From Parasalinivibrio latis (GTDB lineage Bacteria > Pseudomonadota > Gammaproteobacteria > Enterobacterales > Vibrionaceae): a stretch of 64,000 nt of DNA. Positions 9,625 to 18,091 of the stretch are shown one piece after another. Below the pieces are notes generated by a model that did no database searches, was not told the DNA's origin, and was given only the letters and a program-made list of their open reading frames with translations. Within the stretch, counting starts at the first letter, position 1, and every line of letters starts with the position of its first letter. Location of the stretch: NCBI RefSeq assembly GCF_036825535.1, contig NZ_CP098812.1, positions 2,418,001 through 2,482,000 of the forward strand, written 5' to 3'. Both the position numbers and the translations under genes were made by a program.

Positions 9625-9711
9625 ATGGCACGCTCAATCAGCCGCCAGCGTTTTTGGTTTTATCAGAACCGCCAAACCAATACCAAACAATCACTAAAGG
9701 ACAATAAATGA
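9625..9711 (+). CDS. Putative 28-residue basic microprotein
   Basis: ATG at 9625 follows AAGGAA with good spacing. The product is short and rich in Arg, Gln and aromatic residues (MARSISRQRFWFYQNR at the start). Its stop codon overlaps the start of the next small ORF as ATGA, an arrangement typical of translational coupling. No family recognised. The case for it being real rests on two well-placed ribosome binding sites and the coupling; size is too small for composition to help. Confidence 0.4.
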   Translation: MARSISRQRFWFYQNRQTNTKQSLKDNK

Positions 9712-9917
9712 TCGTCAAATATCATATGCTTCAAAATCAAAAAGTCTGGGATGCAACCATGCATCAACTCAACAGCGACACCCTTCTAAGACATATTCAA
9801 ATGAAAGGTGGCGTTGCTGACACCAACCTTAATGTTAGATATTGTGAAGAAACACAGAAAGGTGAAATATCTGACAGCAATCACGCAATTATCGGTAATT
9901 TCCAGGTTTTCTTCTAA
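9708..9917 (+). CDS. Putative 69-residue protein coupled to the upstream microprotein
   Basis: ATG at 9708 overlaps the previous stop (ATGA) and is preceded by AAAGGA, which lies inside the end of the upstream ORF. The product is hydrophilic, with no membrane segment or signal peptide, one Cys and a hydrophobic C-terminus (GNFQVFF). I do not recognise a family. It lies about 240 bp downstream of the cold-shock gene on the same strand and could be expressed by read-through past the hairpin at 9478-9511 or from its own promoter. Confidence 0.45.
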   Translation: MIVKYHMLQNQKVWDATMHQLNSDTLLRHIQMKGGVADTNLNVRYCEETQKGEISDSNHAIIGNFQVFF

Positions 9918-10266
9918 TTACAAACCCTAAAAAAGTTAATCATTGAAAGTCGTGTATTAACCGTAAGTTTCACATGATTTTCTAATTAGCTTCCTTTCCT
10001 ATACTGCAAGCAACATTAATTCACAATCTGATCCCAACATTTAGTCCACATTCAGAATAGCTCAAGAATATTCAGACAAAGCCGGCCACACATCAGCATT
10101 CCCGTTAACCAAATGTACGGGTTGGTCGGCTGAGACTATCTTTTCCCCCGACTGTTCCAGAAATGAAAACTGAATTTCTAGTTACAAAATTCGTTGAATT
10201 ATTCAAATATCGGCGTATTACTAAAAAACAGTTTCTTCCTCCCAAGTTATAGAACAGGAACGGGTC
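9918..10266. other. Intergenic region with a nested hairpin
   Basis: No ORF. A two-step hairpin at 10080-10131 combines AGCCGGCCA/TGGTCGGCT (one G-T pair) as outer arms and CCCGT/ACGGG as inner arms. It could terminate the small-ORF transcript or form part of the leader of the dipeptidase gene. The remaining sequence is AT-rich and likely carries the dipeptidase promoter. Confidence 0.4.
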
Positions 10267-11739
10267 ATGAAAAAGATGTCTGTGGCGCTGCTGAGTGCTG
10301 CCATATTGTCTGCGATCAGCATCAGTGCTGATGCCTGTACAGGATTGATTGTTGGCAAGGGTGCCTCAGCAGACGGCAGTATCATCATCGCCCGAAATGA
10401 AGATTTTGGCGTGAATAACTGGAATAAGCATATGGTCTACCACCCGGCCCAGAAGAACCAGGGCGGCGAGTGGCACCTGGGCAACGGCCTGGTGGTACCC
10501 ATGCCTGCACAATTTTTCGGTTATTCCGCCATGCCCGACTGGGATGCAGGCACAGTGACACCGTCTGGCCGGTATTATGAAGAGCGTGGAATCAACCAAT
10601 TCAATGTCGCGGTATCAGCCACAACCAGCGCTGAGTCCAACAAAAAAGCGCAGGCGGCTGATCCTCTGGTGAAGCACGGGATCATTGAAGCCGTTATCCC
10701 TACACTCATCTTGCCACAGGCACAATCAGCCCGCGAAGGCGTTGCTCTGCTGGGTCACTACGTCGAGCAATACGGCGCTGGCGAAGCTAACAGCCTTTAC
10801 ATTGCTGACACCAAGGAAGTCTGGCTGGTTGAAATCGGTTCTGGCCACCAATGGATTGCAGTAAAAGTGCCTGACAACAGCTACGCTATCATGGCAAACG
10901 GCTTGCGGGTACATGGCGTTAACCTTAACAGCGATGATGTGATGCATGCCAAAGGGCTGTTCGAATTCGTCAAGCAACACAACCTGCTGGATAACCCGGA
11001 TGCTAAATCCTTCAATTTTGCCAAGGCATTTGGCGTCGTCGGTGATATCTACAATACTGACCGTGAGTGGCTGGGCCAGTCCATACTGACACCATCTCAC
11101 GATCAGGAAGTCCGCCAGCAACAATACCCGCTGTTTATGCAACCGGACCAGAAGATCTCTGTCGCCGATGTGGCAGATGTACTTGGAGCAACTTTCAAGG
11201 GCACAGTACTGGAAAAAACAGGCCAGCGCCCAATGCGGGTAGACCGCCAGTTGGAAAGCCATATCATCCAACTCCGCCCTTACATGGAAAAGCCTTTCCA
11301 GGGTCTTATCTGGCAAAGTCTGGGCGTGTTGCCTGAATCGGTTCTGATGCCAATTTACACCACGTTGCACCAATACCCTGCTGCATACACAACCGGTACC
11401 GACCAGTACAGCGACAACTCTGCCTTCTGGCAATTCCGCAGCCTCACCACGCTGGCTGAAACCAACCCGAATAAGTACATGCCGGTTATCAAGGGCACCT
11501 GGGACAAGCAGGAAACCGAGCTATACAGACAAGTATCCGCCATGGACAAAATGCTGAACCAGACTTACAAAACCGAACCGGCAACAGCCAAAGAAATGGC
11601 AGCAGATTTCTCTTACGGACAGCTCAATAAAATGCTTTCAACCGCCACCCAGCTTCGCTACAAGATGATGACGGACCTGACCAAACACACCGAGAAGAAA
11701 TACTCACCGGAAGAGTTCAAAAAGATAATGAGTTTGTAG
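10267..11739 (+). CDS. C69 family dipeptidase, secreted
   Basis: 490 residues. A signal peptide (MKKM, hydrophobic core, cleavage at about ADA) leaves Cys24 at the new N-terminus in the sequence ACTGLIVG. In peptidase family C69 (formerly U34) this Cys is the N-terminal nucleophile of an Ntn-fold hydrolase, so processing would expose the active site. The GSIIIARNEDFG and GHQWIAVKVPDNSYAIMAN segments fit the family. It should hydrolyse dipeptides in the periplasm or outside the cell. AGGA precedes the start. It stands alone, with a hairpin after its stop. Confidence 0.9.
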   Translation: MKKMSVALLSAAILSAISISADACTGLIVGKGASADGSIIIARNEDFGVNNWNKHMVYHPAQKNQGGEWHLGNGLVVPMPAQFFGYSAMPDWDAGTVTPSGRYYEERGINQFNVAVSATTSAESNKKAQAADPLVKHGIIEAVIPTLILPQAQSAREGVALLGHYVEQYGAGEANSLYIADTKEVWLVEIGSGHQWIAVKVPDNSYAIMANGLRVHGVNLNSDDVMHAKGLFEFVKQHNLLDNPDAKSFNFAKAFGVVGDIYNTDREWLGQSILTPSHDQEVRQQQYPLFMQPDQKISVADVADVLGATFKGTVLEKTGQRPMRVDRQLESHIIQLRPYMEKPFQGLIWQSLGVLPESVLMPIYTTLHQYPAAYTTGTDQYSDNSAFWQFRSLTTLAETNPNKYMPVIKGTWDKQETELYRQVSAMDKMLNQTYKTEPATAKEMAADFSYGQLNKMLSTATQLRYKMMTDLTKHTEKKYSPEEFKKIMSL

Positions 11740-11750
11740 TCACTCTGAAA

Positions 11751-11782
11751 AAGCCGGGTGGCGAACCTTAGCCATTCGGCTT
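11751..11782 (+). terminator. Hairpin after the dipeptidase gene
   Basis: AAGCCG/CGGCTT outer arms with an inner TGGC/GCCA pairing, starting 11 nt after the stop. No T-run follows. Confidence 0.5.
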
Positions 11783-11893
11783 CAGGTGCATATAGACACC
11801 TGTGCTACAAATCAGACAGCACGTATAAAAACGCAACACTCTTGCAGACATTTGTTGGCCAGTAAAACCGGCCGGTGTTAATGGGAGGCAGGG

Positions 11894-12298
11894 ATGGAAA
11901 ACATCGCGTTAGCTGTCGTTATTCGATATGGCCGGGTGCTTATTCAGGAGCGGTACCGGAAAAATCGGGGAATGGTATTTGAGTTTCCCGGCGGGACCAT
12001 TGACCCGTCAGAAACCCCGGAAGCAGCCGCATTTCGTGAGCTTTGGGAAGAAACCAGTGTCAAGGCAGACGCCCATATCGCCACCTACTCTGACGAGAAC
12101 GAGTTTGGCGGTAAAGTATTCTTCGTTGTCATGGCGATTGATGATGCTGCCCTTCCCCAGCCAACTGACCCTTTACGCTTGCAATCCTTCCACTGGTGCA
12201 AAATCCCGGATATCCCGCTACATACCTTTCACCGGGCTGATATCAACTTTATTGTGCGCCACCTGCCCAAATATATCCGTCATGCCAGAAGGTGCTAA
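11894..12298 (+). CDS. Nudix hydrolase
   Basis: 134 residues, essentially one Nudix domain. The Nudix box spans residues 34-56: G, five residues, E, seven residues, then RELWEETSV; the usual Gly near its end is Ser. The box binds the divalent metal used to cleave a nucleoside diphosphate linked to another group. The MVFEFPGG strand before it is typical of MutT-like members. A GGGAGG-type ribosome site precedes the ATG. The downstream membrane protein starts 2 nt after its stop, so the two are co-transcribed. Substrate unknown. Confidence 0.88.
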   Translation: MENIALAVVIRYGRVLIQERYRKNRGMVFEFPGGTIDPSETPEAAAFRELWEETSVKADAHIATYSDENEFGGKVFFVVMAIDDAALPQPTDPLRLQSFHWCKIPDIPLHTFHRADINFIVRHLPKYIRHARRC

Positions 12299-12300
12299 AT

Positions 12301-12660
12301 ATGCCCTTCAAAAAACTTATCAGTTTTGTATCTGTCATTAACCTTCTGGCGGCACTACTCGTATTTGTACTGTCGCAATTAATATCCTTTTTCCGTATTA
12401 CACATTTCAGTGATTTTTTGTTTTATATGGTTATCGTGATATGGGGAATCGCGGGACTGACATGGATTGGCGGTGCCGAAAACAAAAACTGGGACAAAGA
12501 TGACGCTGCCTATAAAACCCGGACTATGGTCTCAGGGCACGACTTCGACACCGAGAAACATACTATTCAAAAGCAAAACTATAAGTTCGGATTTATAATG
12601 TTCATCGCAGGCCTCCCAGCAACCATTTTACTTACTTGCATCCAAATTCTTGAATTATGA
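12301..12660 (+). CDS. Small integral membrane protein of unknown function
   Basis: 119 residues with three hydrophobic helices (about residues 8-30, 38-58 and 97-117). The soluble loop between the second and third helix is charged and holds a KNWDKDD segment. I chose the ATG at 12301, eight nt after AGAAGG, over an upstream in-frame GTG at 12292 that overlaps the Nudix gene. The layout recalls small DUF3899-type proteins, but the match is not firm. It appears to be translationally linked to the Nudix hydrolase; no function can be given. Confidence 0.7.
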   Translation: MPFKKLISFVSVINLLAALLVFVLSQLISFFRITHFSDFLFYMVIVIWGIAGLTWIGGAENKNWDKDDAAYKTRTMVSGHDFDTEKHTIQKQNYKFGFIMFIAGLPATILLTCIQILEL

Positions 12661-12790
12661 CTTTTTAGTCGTATCAATGTATTTCTCACGATTTCCCATT
12701 CAACATTCTTTTCCCCAATACAAAGTTACCTTCTGTTCATACAGCTGTCTGGAAAAAGGAAATCATCACGAGTTAACCAGTGAGTTTTTC

Positions 12791-12822
12791 CTGGTGTGTT
12801 AGATCAGTTAACGGCGCACCAG
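12791..12822. other. Hairpin upstream of the LVIVD protein gene
   Basis: CTGGTG and CACCAG arms with inner GTTA/TAAC pairing; followed within 30 nt by an A/T-rich run and then the ribosome site of the next gene. It may end the Nudix transcript. Confidence 0.4.
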
Positions 12823-12886
12823 TAAAACAGAAAAAAATTTTTTTTTGCTGGTGACCTTTCTGTTCATAATACAAGAAGGATACCAA

Positions 12887-14893
12887 ATGAAACGGATATC
12901 TATCCGGCCATGGCTGGCCGGGACTTTATCAGTGGCTCTGTCTGTGACCCTGGCTTTCAGTTCAGCATATGCACACGAAGACGCCGTCGCTGATGGCAGC
13001 AAGGCCGATAACAAACACCTTCTCCATGATACTCCCAACCCTGACGGACATATCCCCAGTAACGTAAATTACGGTTTTTCCGTCATCGGACACGATACCC
13101 TTGGAGGTATTTCTGATGGCAAATATACCGATGTCTGGGCGCACAAAGGGTTCGCTTATGTGGGTACCTTCCAGGAGCCTACCTGTGACCGATCCGGTGT
13201 TTACATATCGGATATTCGGGATCCGGCAAACCCGGTGACCATAAACATGATCAAATCGCCGCCCAACACACGTATAAACGATGTGAAGGTTTACGAGGTA
13301 GCAGGCAAGGATGTACTGATTCATTCACTTGAACCCTGTGGGAAACTGGCAGGTAAGGCTCCTCAACGAGGACAGCGTGGTATCTCTCTCTGGGATGTTT
13401 CCAACCCTTCCCGGCCACATGCTCTCAAGCAGAATTTCCTCGATTTCCCTGTACACAACACGTTCGCATGGACACCGGCTTCAGGTAAAACTTACCTGCT
13501 GATTGTGGACGATATCGCGCTCAACGATCTGAAAATTGCCGACATTTCCAAACCGCAGACGCCCAAATTGCTCGGTGAAACCGGTATTGAGGACTGGCTG
13601 GTCACGAACCCCGAAATTGCTGATGACGGCCAACTGTTTACCGGCTCATTTGCCGCCTCTTTACTGCATGATATCTGGGTAAATGACATGGACCCGGGTC
13701 CCGGGGAAAACTGGCAGGCAGTACTTTCTTATTGGGATGCCGGTTTTGTGATCCTGGATGTTAATGACCCGAACAACCCGGTATTTATCAAAGATTCGAC
13801 CTACCCGGACCCGGATCCTGTACTAGGTAAAAGCCCGGCCGAAGGCAATGCCCATGCAGCTGTCTTTGGCGGACCTGGCTTCGACAAGATTTTCGGCGGT
13901 GACGAAGATTTTGACGCATTGTTCTCGGCGGTAACCGTCAATGGTACAGACTATGCGGCCTCACAGGGAAGCAATGTACCCCAGGTTGGCCCGGGCGCTG
14001 ACATTGAATCACTGGTTGGGCAAACCGCTTATGTAGGCCTTGCCTGTAGCGGCCCAATTCCAACTGCGGCAGATACCGGCGCAACGATTGCACTTATCGA
14101 GCGCGGGACCTGTGCTTTCACTGCCAAAGCGACAACCGTGCAGGAAGCAGGTTATGAGGCAGGCATTGTATTTAATGCTGCCGCCGAAGGCCGGTGTGAC
14201 GCCACTGTCTCCATGCTGGTGGATGGAAGTATTCCCATGCTCTTTGTCCCCCGTTCCAGTGGCTTTGCCATTCTTGGTATCGAAGGGTATGACCCGGCAC
14301 TGTGCCCGGCTAACGAATCCGACAATCCTCCTCTGCCGTCAACCGGCTCCCTTGGCCTCATCGCAACGCTAGGCGCAGCATTTGACGGTTGGGGGTATCT
14401 GCATGTCCTGAACAACAACACCCAGGATGTCACCGTTAAATATGGCCGTAACGGGGAGACCAGAACTGTTGGCTACCTTGGGGAAATGGGTTACTACGCG
14501 CCTTCCGAAATTACCGACCCGGCACTGGCAACCGGCGCGGGAGACCTCACTATGCACAACCTGGAAATTGACCCCCAACAGCCTAACCGTGTGTTTATTT
14601 CCTGGTATTCACTCGGAATGCGGGCCGTTGAATGGCGGGAAGGGCACTTGCATACCAACGCAATGGGTGAAGGGGTTAACTCCTGGAACATGCACGAGGT
14701 AGGACGCTTTATTGCCGGTGATGAATATGGTGATGCCAGCGGTTCAAACTTCTGGGGTATTCATGTTACTGAAGTGAATGGGGAGCAGTACGTACTTGGC
14801 TCAGACCGAAATACTGGATTGTGGATTTTCCAGTGGTCCTGTGAAGATGTCAGTAATGTGCATTACTGCAATGCACCGGTACCTTCACAGTAA
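12887..14893 (+). CDS. Secreted LVIVD-repeat beta-propeller protein with PA domain
   Basis: 668 residues from the ATG at 12887, which follows AAGAAGGA; an upstream in-frame start lacks such a site. A signal peptide ends near SSAYA. Several LVIVD-type blades are visible, each shaped like V-x-I-x-D-(I/V)-x-(D/N/K)-P-x-x-P: YISDIRDPANP, LWDVSNPSRP, IADISKPQTP, ILDVNDPNNP. Inserted between residues of about 380 and 490 is a protease-associated (PA) domain with the ALIERGTCAFTAKA motif and two further Cys pairs. PA domains in secreted proteins mediate substrate or surface contacts. No catalytic site was found. It is a stand-alone gene with a strong terminator. Confidence 0.8.
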   Translation: MKRISIRPWLAGTLSVALSVTLAFSSAYAHEDAVADGSKADNKHLLHDTPNPDGHIPSNVNYGFSVIGHDTLGGISDGKYTDVWAHKGFAYVGTFQEPTCDRSGVYISDIRDPANPVTINMIKSPPNTRINDVKVYEVAGKDVLIHSLEPCGKLAGKAPQRGQRGISLWDVSNPSRPHALKQNFLDFPVHNTFAWTPASGKTYLLIVDDIALNDLKIADISKPQTPKLLGETGIEDWLVTNPEIADDGQLFTGSFAASLLHDIWVNDMDPGPGENWQAVLSYWDAGFVILDVNDPNNPVFIKDSTYPDPDPVLGKSPAEGNAHAAVFGGPGFDKIFGGDEDFDALFSAVTVNGTDYAASQGSNVPQVGPGADIESLVGQTAYVGLACSGPIPTAADTGATIALIERGTCAFTAKATTVQEAGYEAGIVFNAAAEGRCDATVSMLVDGSIPMLFVPRSSGFAILGIEGYDPALCPANESDNPPLPSTGSLGLIATLGAAFDGWGYLHVLNNNTQDVTVKYGRNGETRTVGYLGEMGYYAPSEITDPALATGAGDLTMHNLEIDPQQPNRVFISWYSLGMRAVEWREGHLHTNAMGEGVNSWNMHEVGRFIAGDEYGDASGSNFWGIHVTEVNGEQYVLGSDRNTGLWIFQWSCEDVSNVHYCNAPVPSQ

Positions 14894-14901
14894 AACGATG
14901 A

Positions 14902-14924
14902 AGCCGGCATTACGCCGGCTTTTT
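14902..14924 (+). terminator. Rho-independent terminator of the LVIVD gene
   Basis: AGCCGGC-attac-GCCGGCT followed by a T-run, nine nt after the stop. Confidence 0.85.
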
Positions 14925-14955
14925 CCCCTTTTTTTGAATTGCCACTTTTTGTACC

Positions 14956-15522
14956 TCAGCAAAGACTCTCTGCTGTATGGAAAACGGCAATCCTTTCCAG
15001 CATCTCAAGCGATAACCGGTGGGCATCTGCTGAATGCGCGGCACAGGCATCAATAACCAAGTGCGCTTGGTAATCCCGGTCATGGGCATCGCGCACTGCG
15101 CTTTGAATTGCCCAACTGGTGCTCACACCACAGAAATACACTTCTTCCACACGATTCGCCCTTAAAACCGAATCAAGTGTCGTGTTGTAGAAAGGGTTAA
15201 CCCGCGGTTTAACGACCAGCAGATCATCTATTCGGTAGTCCAAGTCTTTATGGAAATCCGTCCCCCAACCGCCAAGGTCCAACGCTCCGAATTCCGCCGC
15301 CTTGCCGAAAATAGCCGACTGTTTTGGCTGGTCCGCATAGCTGGAGTGAAACCCAACTTTTACAAAAATAACCGGGTGTCGGTTTTTCCGCGCCCACTGG
15401 ATGGCAGTATTTGCCTTTGCAATAACCCCCTGGTTTGCAACCATGGCGGCACAGCTTGGGATTTTGCCCTGAGGGTCAACAATATCGTTGATAAAATCGA
15501 TAACAACGAGTGCTTTTTTCAT
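14956..15522 (-). CDS. Isochorismatase-like cysteine hydrolase
   Basis: 188 residues from an ATG at 15522 preceded by AGGCGAG. The catalytic triad of the family is visible: Asp9 (VVIDF), Lys105 (VVKPRVNPFY) and Cys131 (YFCGVSTSWAI). Members hydrolyse amides, carbamoyl compounds or vinyl ethers; the Cys makes this an amidase-type rather than a true isochorismatase. It lies downstream of the LysR gene on the same strand, beside the omega-aminotransferase and semialdehyde dehydrogenase genes. A role in releasing an omega-amino acid such as beta-alanine from an N-carbamoyl or amide precursor is possible, but this is inference. Confidence 0.85.
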   Translation of the reverse strand: MKKALVVIDFINDIVDPQGKIPSCAAMVANQGVIAKANTAIQWARKNRHPVIFVKVGFHSSYADQPKQSAIFGKAAEFGALDLGGWGTDFHKDLDYRIDDLLVVKPRVNPFYNTTLDSVLRANRVEEVYFCGVSTSWAIQSAVRDAHDRDYQAHLVIDACAAHSADAHRLSLEMLERIAVFHTAESLC

Positions 15523-15610
15523 GGTAACGCTCGCCTTGGTAGATATAGCAGGGCGATGAGTATAATCCCCGCAGAAGGTTACACAAAATCGCCTCCTCAA
15601 TGACAATCCA

Positions 15611-16543
15611 CTATCCATTTACATCATGGATTTTGATTGCGTCCACCAAAGCCTCCAGATAAGTCTCCAGCACCAAATTGGCACGCCCTCCCTTGCGGGT
15701 AATCGCACTGAATTGTGTGGTGTATTGGTATTGCTCCGGTACCAGGGGTTTCATACGACCGTCAATTACCCAAAGGTCTGCAAAGTGGTCAGGCAGATAG
15801 CCAATATACTTCCCGGTCAGAATTAAAAAGGCGACCCCCTCCCGGTCAGTAGCCGTTGCGGTGCCATTCAGCCTTGCGTGAATTGCTTTAGTCTCTGCGG
15901 TTTGGGCGTAAGCTGGAACTACCGCGTCCTGCTGTTCAATGGTATCCGCACTCAGGTTTGTTTGTTCAAAAAGCGGGTGGTTCTGGCTGCAATATAACCG
16001 GGATTGCTCTTCATAAAGCGGCAGGTATTCAAGCCCAGCCAGCGGACGCAGTGTTGGGATAACCCCGATGTGTAACCGGCCATCCAGGACCGCCAGTTCA
16101 ATCTCATTGGGCGGAATCATCCGGATATTGATAGTCACATCCGGCCCCTGCTCCTTCAACTGCGCCAGCGCATTGGTAATTTGCATATGGGGCATGGTGA
16201 CCAGCGTATCGGTTATACCGATATTCAGCTCGCCTTTCAGTCTGTCATGCAACGCATTCACCTGGGTACGGAAGCTCTCCAAAGAAGAGAGCAGTTGCAG
16301 GCTGTATTCGTAAACCTGCCTCCCTTCTTCCGTTAGTGAAAATCCGGAACGGCCGCGCTGGCAAAGACGCAACCCCAGCCGGGTTTCAAGATCCGACATC
16401 GCGATGCTGATAGCTGCTCGGCTGATATTCAACTCTACTTCTGCGGCAGAAAACCCGCCACACTCCACAACTTTCCGGTAGATCCTCAGAAGCCGAAGTT
16501 CCGCATCACTTACCAGCCCCTTAAATTCTTTTTTCTTGACCAT
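15611..16543 (-). CDS. LysR family transcriptional regulator
   Basis: 310 residues. An N-terminal winged helix-turn-helix (about residues 12-75, with GGFSAAEVELNISRAAISIAMSDLE as its core, cited here in part) is followed by a two-lobed periplasmic-binding-type effector domain. It is transcribed divergently from the aminotransferase/dehydrogenase pair, 180 bp away, which is the usual arrangement for a LysR activator and its target. The effector is probably an intermediate of the pathway. The isochorismatase-like gene follows after 88 bp and may be in the same transcript. Confidence 0.92.
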   Translation of the reverse strand: MVKKKEFKGLVSDAELRLLRIYRKVVECGGFSAAEVELNISRAAISIAMSDLETRLGLRLCQRGRSGFSLTEEGRQVYEYSLQLLSSLESFRTQVNALHDRLKGELNIGITDTLVTMPHMQITNALAQLKEQGPDVTINIRMIPPNEIELAVLDGRLHIGVIPTLRPLAGLEYLPLYEEQSRLYCSQNHPLFEQTNLSADTIEQQDAVVPAYAQTAETKAIHARLNGTATATDREGVAFLILTGKYIGYLPDHFADLWVIDGRMKPLVPEQYQYTTQFSAITRKGGRANLVLETYLEALVDAIKIHDVNG

Positions 16544-16723
16544 CCCCGGCTCCGGCGCTCTTTAACGCCCTTCTAATATGTTAAGTAATGAGTTAACTGA
16601 ATGTTAATAAATTGAGATTTATCTAAACTAATTATTCAAGCAAAGTGTGTCAACAGAAGAGGGAAGCAGCATTGCGCTTTCTTATACACAACAATAACAA
16701 TCATGTTCACTGCAGGAGCGCCT

Positions 16724-18067
16724 ATGAACCACGATGGAATGACATCTCTGGACGCGATGGAACCCGGTTATTTGGATTCCCACTGGATGCCGTTTACAGG
16801 CAACCGTGAGTTCAAAAAGAACCCCCGCATCATTGTTGGAGCGGAAGGCAATTACTATCAGGACATTGAAGGGCGCAAAATTTTTGACGGCCTTTCCGGC
16901 TTGTGGACCTGTGGTGCTGGCCACAGCCGGCCGGAAATTGCAGAAGCGGTCAGCCAGCAGATAAGGCAACTCGACTATTCCCCTGCGTTCCAGTTTGGGC
17001 ACCCTAAAGCATTCGAATTGGCGAACCGGATTACCGAATTGACCCCTCCTTCACTCAACCGGGTCTTTTTTACCGGCTCCGGTTCTGAATCTGTCGAAAC
17101 TGCGCTGAAAATCGCACGCGGTTATTGGCGCAAGAAGGGACTCTCCACCAAAACTAAACTGATTGGCCGAGCCCGTGGTTACCACGGGGTCAACTTTGGT
17201 GGGATCAGTGTTGGCGGTATTGGGCCTAACCGGGCTTTATTCGGTCAGGCCGTCGAAGCTGACCACCTCCGCCACACGGCCCTGAAAGAAAACCTGTTCT
17301 CAAAAGGCCAGCCGGAACACGGAGCCTGGCTGGCAGACGATATCGAAGACATGGTCGCCCTGCACGATGCCTCCAACATCGCAGCAGTTATTGTCGAACC
17401 ATTGGCAGGTTCAACCGGTGTACTGCCACCGCCACAAGGCTACCTGCAGCGACTCCGGGAACTTTGCACCAAACACAATATCCTGCTGATTTTCGATGAA
17501 GTGATTACCGCATTTGGCCGGATGGGTGCCAAAACCGGAGCAGAGGCGTTCGGCGTGGTGCCGGACATAATGACCACCGCCAAACAGCTGACTAATGGCG
17601 CAATTCCCATGGGGGCCGTCATTGCACGGCAGGATATTCACGACACCTTTATGGAAGGCGGCGGCGCGGATTACATGCTTGAATTCCCGCACGGCTATAC
17701 TTATTCGGCCCACCCCGTTGCTTGTGCAGCTGCACTGGCATCGTTGGATGTCATTAAAAACGACGGCCTGATTAGCCGGGTAAATGCGCTTGCACCGGCA
17801 TTCGAAGAGCGCCTGCACAGCCTGAAAGGCACCAAATATATTGCGGATATCCGTAACTTTGGCCTTGCGGGTGGACTGACCATCGAAGCCAGCCCCGGTG
17901 AGCCGGCACTCAGACCATTCCAGATTGCGATGAGCATGTGGGAAAAAGGGTTTTATGTCCGCTATGGTGGCGACACCATCCAGCTGGGTCTGCCATTTAC
18001 TGTCGAACTGGAAGAGATCGACAGCCTGATTAACGCGCTGGGCGATTCGATTAACGAATTGGCCTGA
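16724..18067 (+). CDS. Omega-amino acid:pyruvate aminotransferase (beta-alanine type)
   Basis: 447 residues, class III PLP aminotransferase. The start at 16724 follows GCAGGAG; an upstream in-frame ATG at 16703 is less well placed. Visible are GSGSE (118-122) for phosphate binding, Asp258 in IFDEV for the pyridine nitrogen and Lys287 in TTAKQLTNGAIPMG for the Schiff base. The DSHWMPFTGNR opening is typical of omega-amino acid:pyruvate transaminases, which move the amino group of beta-alanine (or similar) to pyruvate to yield malonate semialdehyde. The next gene, 24 bp on, encodes the dehydrogenase that uses that product. Confidence 0.88.
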   Translation: MNHDGMTSLDAMEPGYLDSHWMPFTGNREFKKNPRIIVGAEGNYYQDIEGRKIFDGLSGLWTCGAGHSRPEIAEAVSQQIRQLDYSPAFQFGHPKAFELANRITELTPPSLNRVFFTGSGSESVETALKIARGYWRKKGLSTKTKLIGRARGYHGVNFGGISVGGIGPNRALFGQAVEADHLRHTALKENLFSKGQPEHGAWLADDIEDMVALHDASNIAAVIVEPLAGSTGVLPPPQGYLQRLRELCTKHNILLIFDEVITAFGRMGAKTGAEAFGVVPDIMTTAKQLTNGAIPMGAVIARQDIHDTFMEGGGADYMLEFPHGYTYSAHPVACAAALASLDVIKNDGLISRVNALAPAFEERLHSLKGTKYIADIRNFGLAGGLTIEASPGEPALRPFQIAMSMWEKGFYVRYGGDTIQLGLPFTVELEEIDSLINALGDSINELA

Positions 18068-18091
18068 ACAAAAAGAGAAAAGGAGTGATCT

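Noticed and set aside
10726..11433. A 235-codon frame opposite the dipeptidase gene
   Set aside because: It is a mirror frame of a well-supported gene with no motif of its own; the same applies to the long antisense frames at 18316-19065 and 51045-51944.
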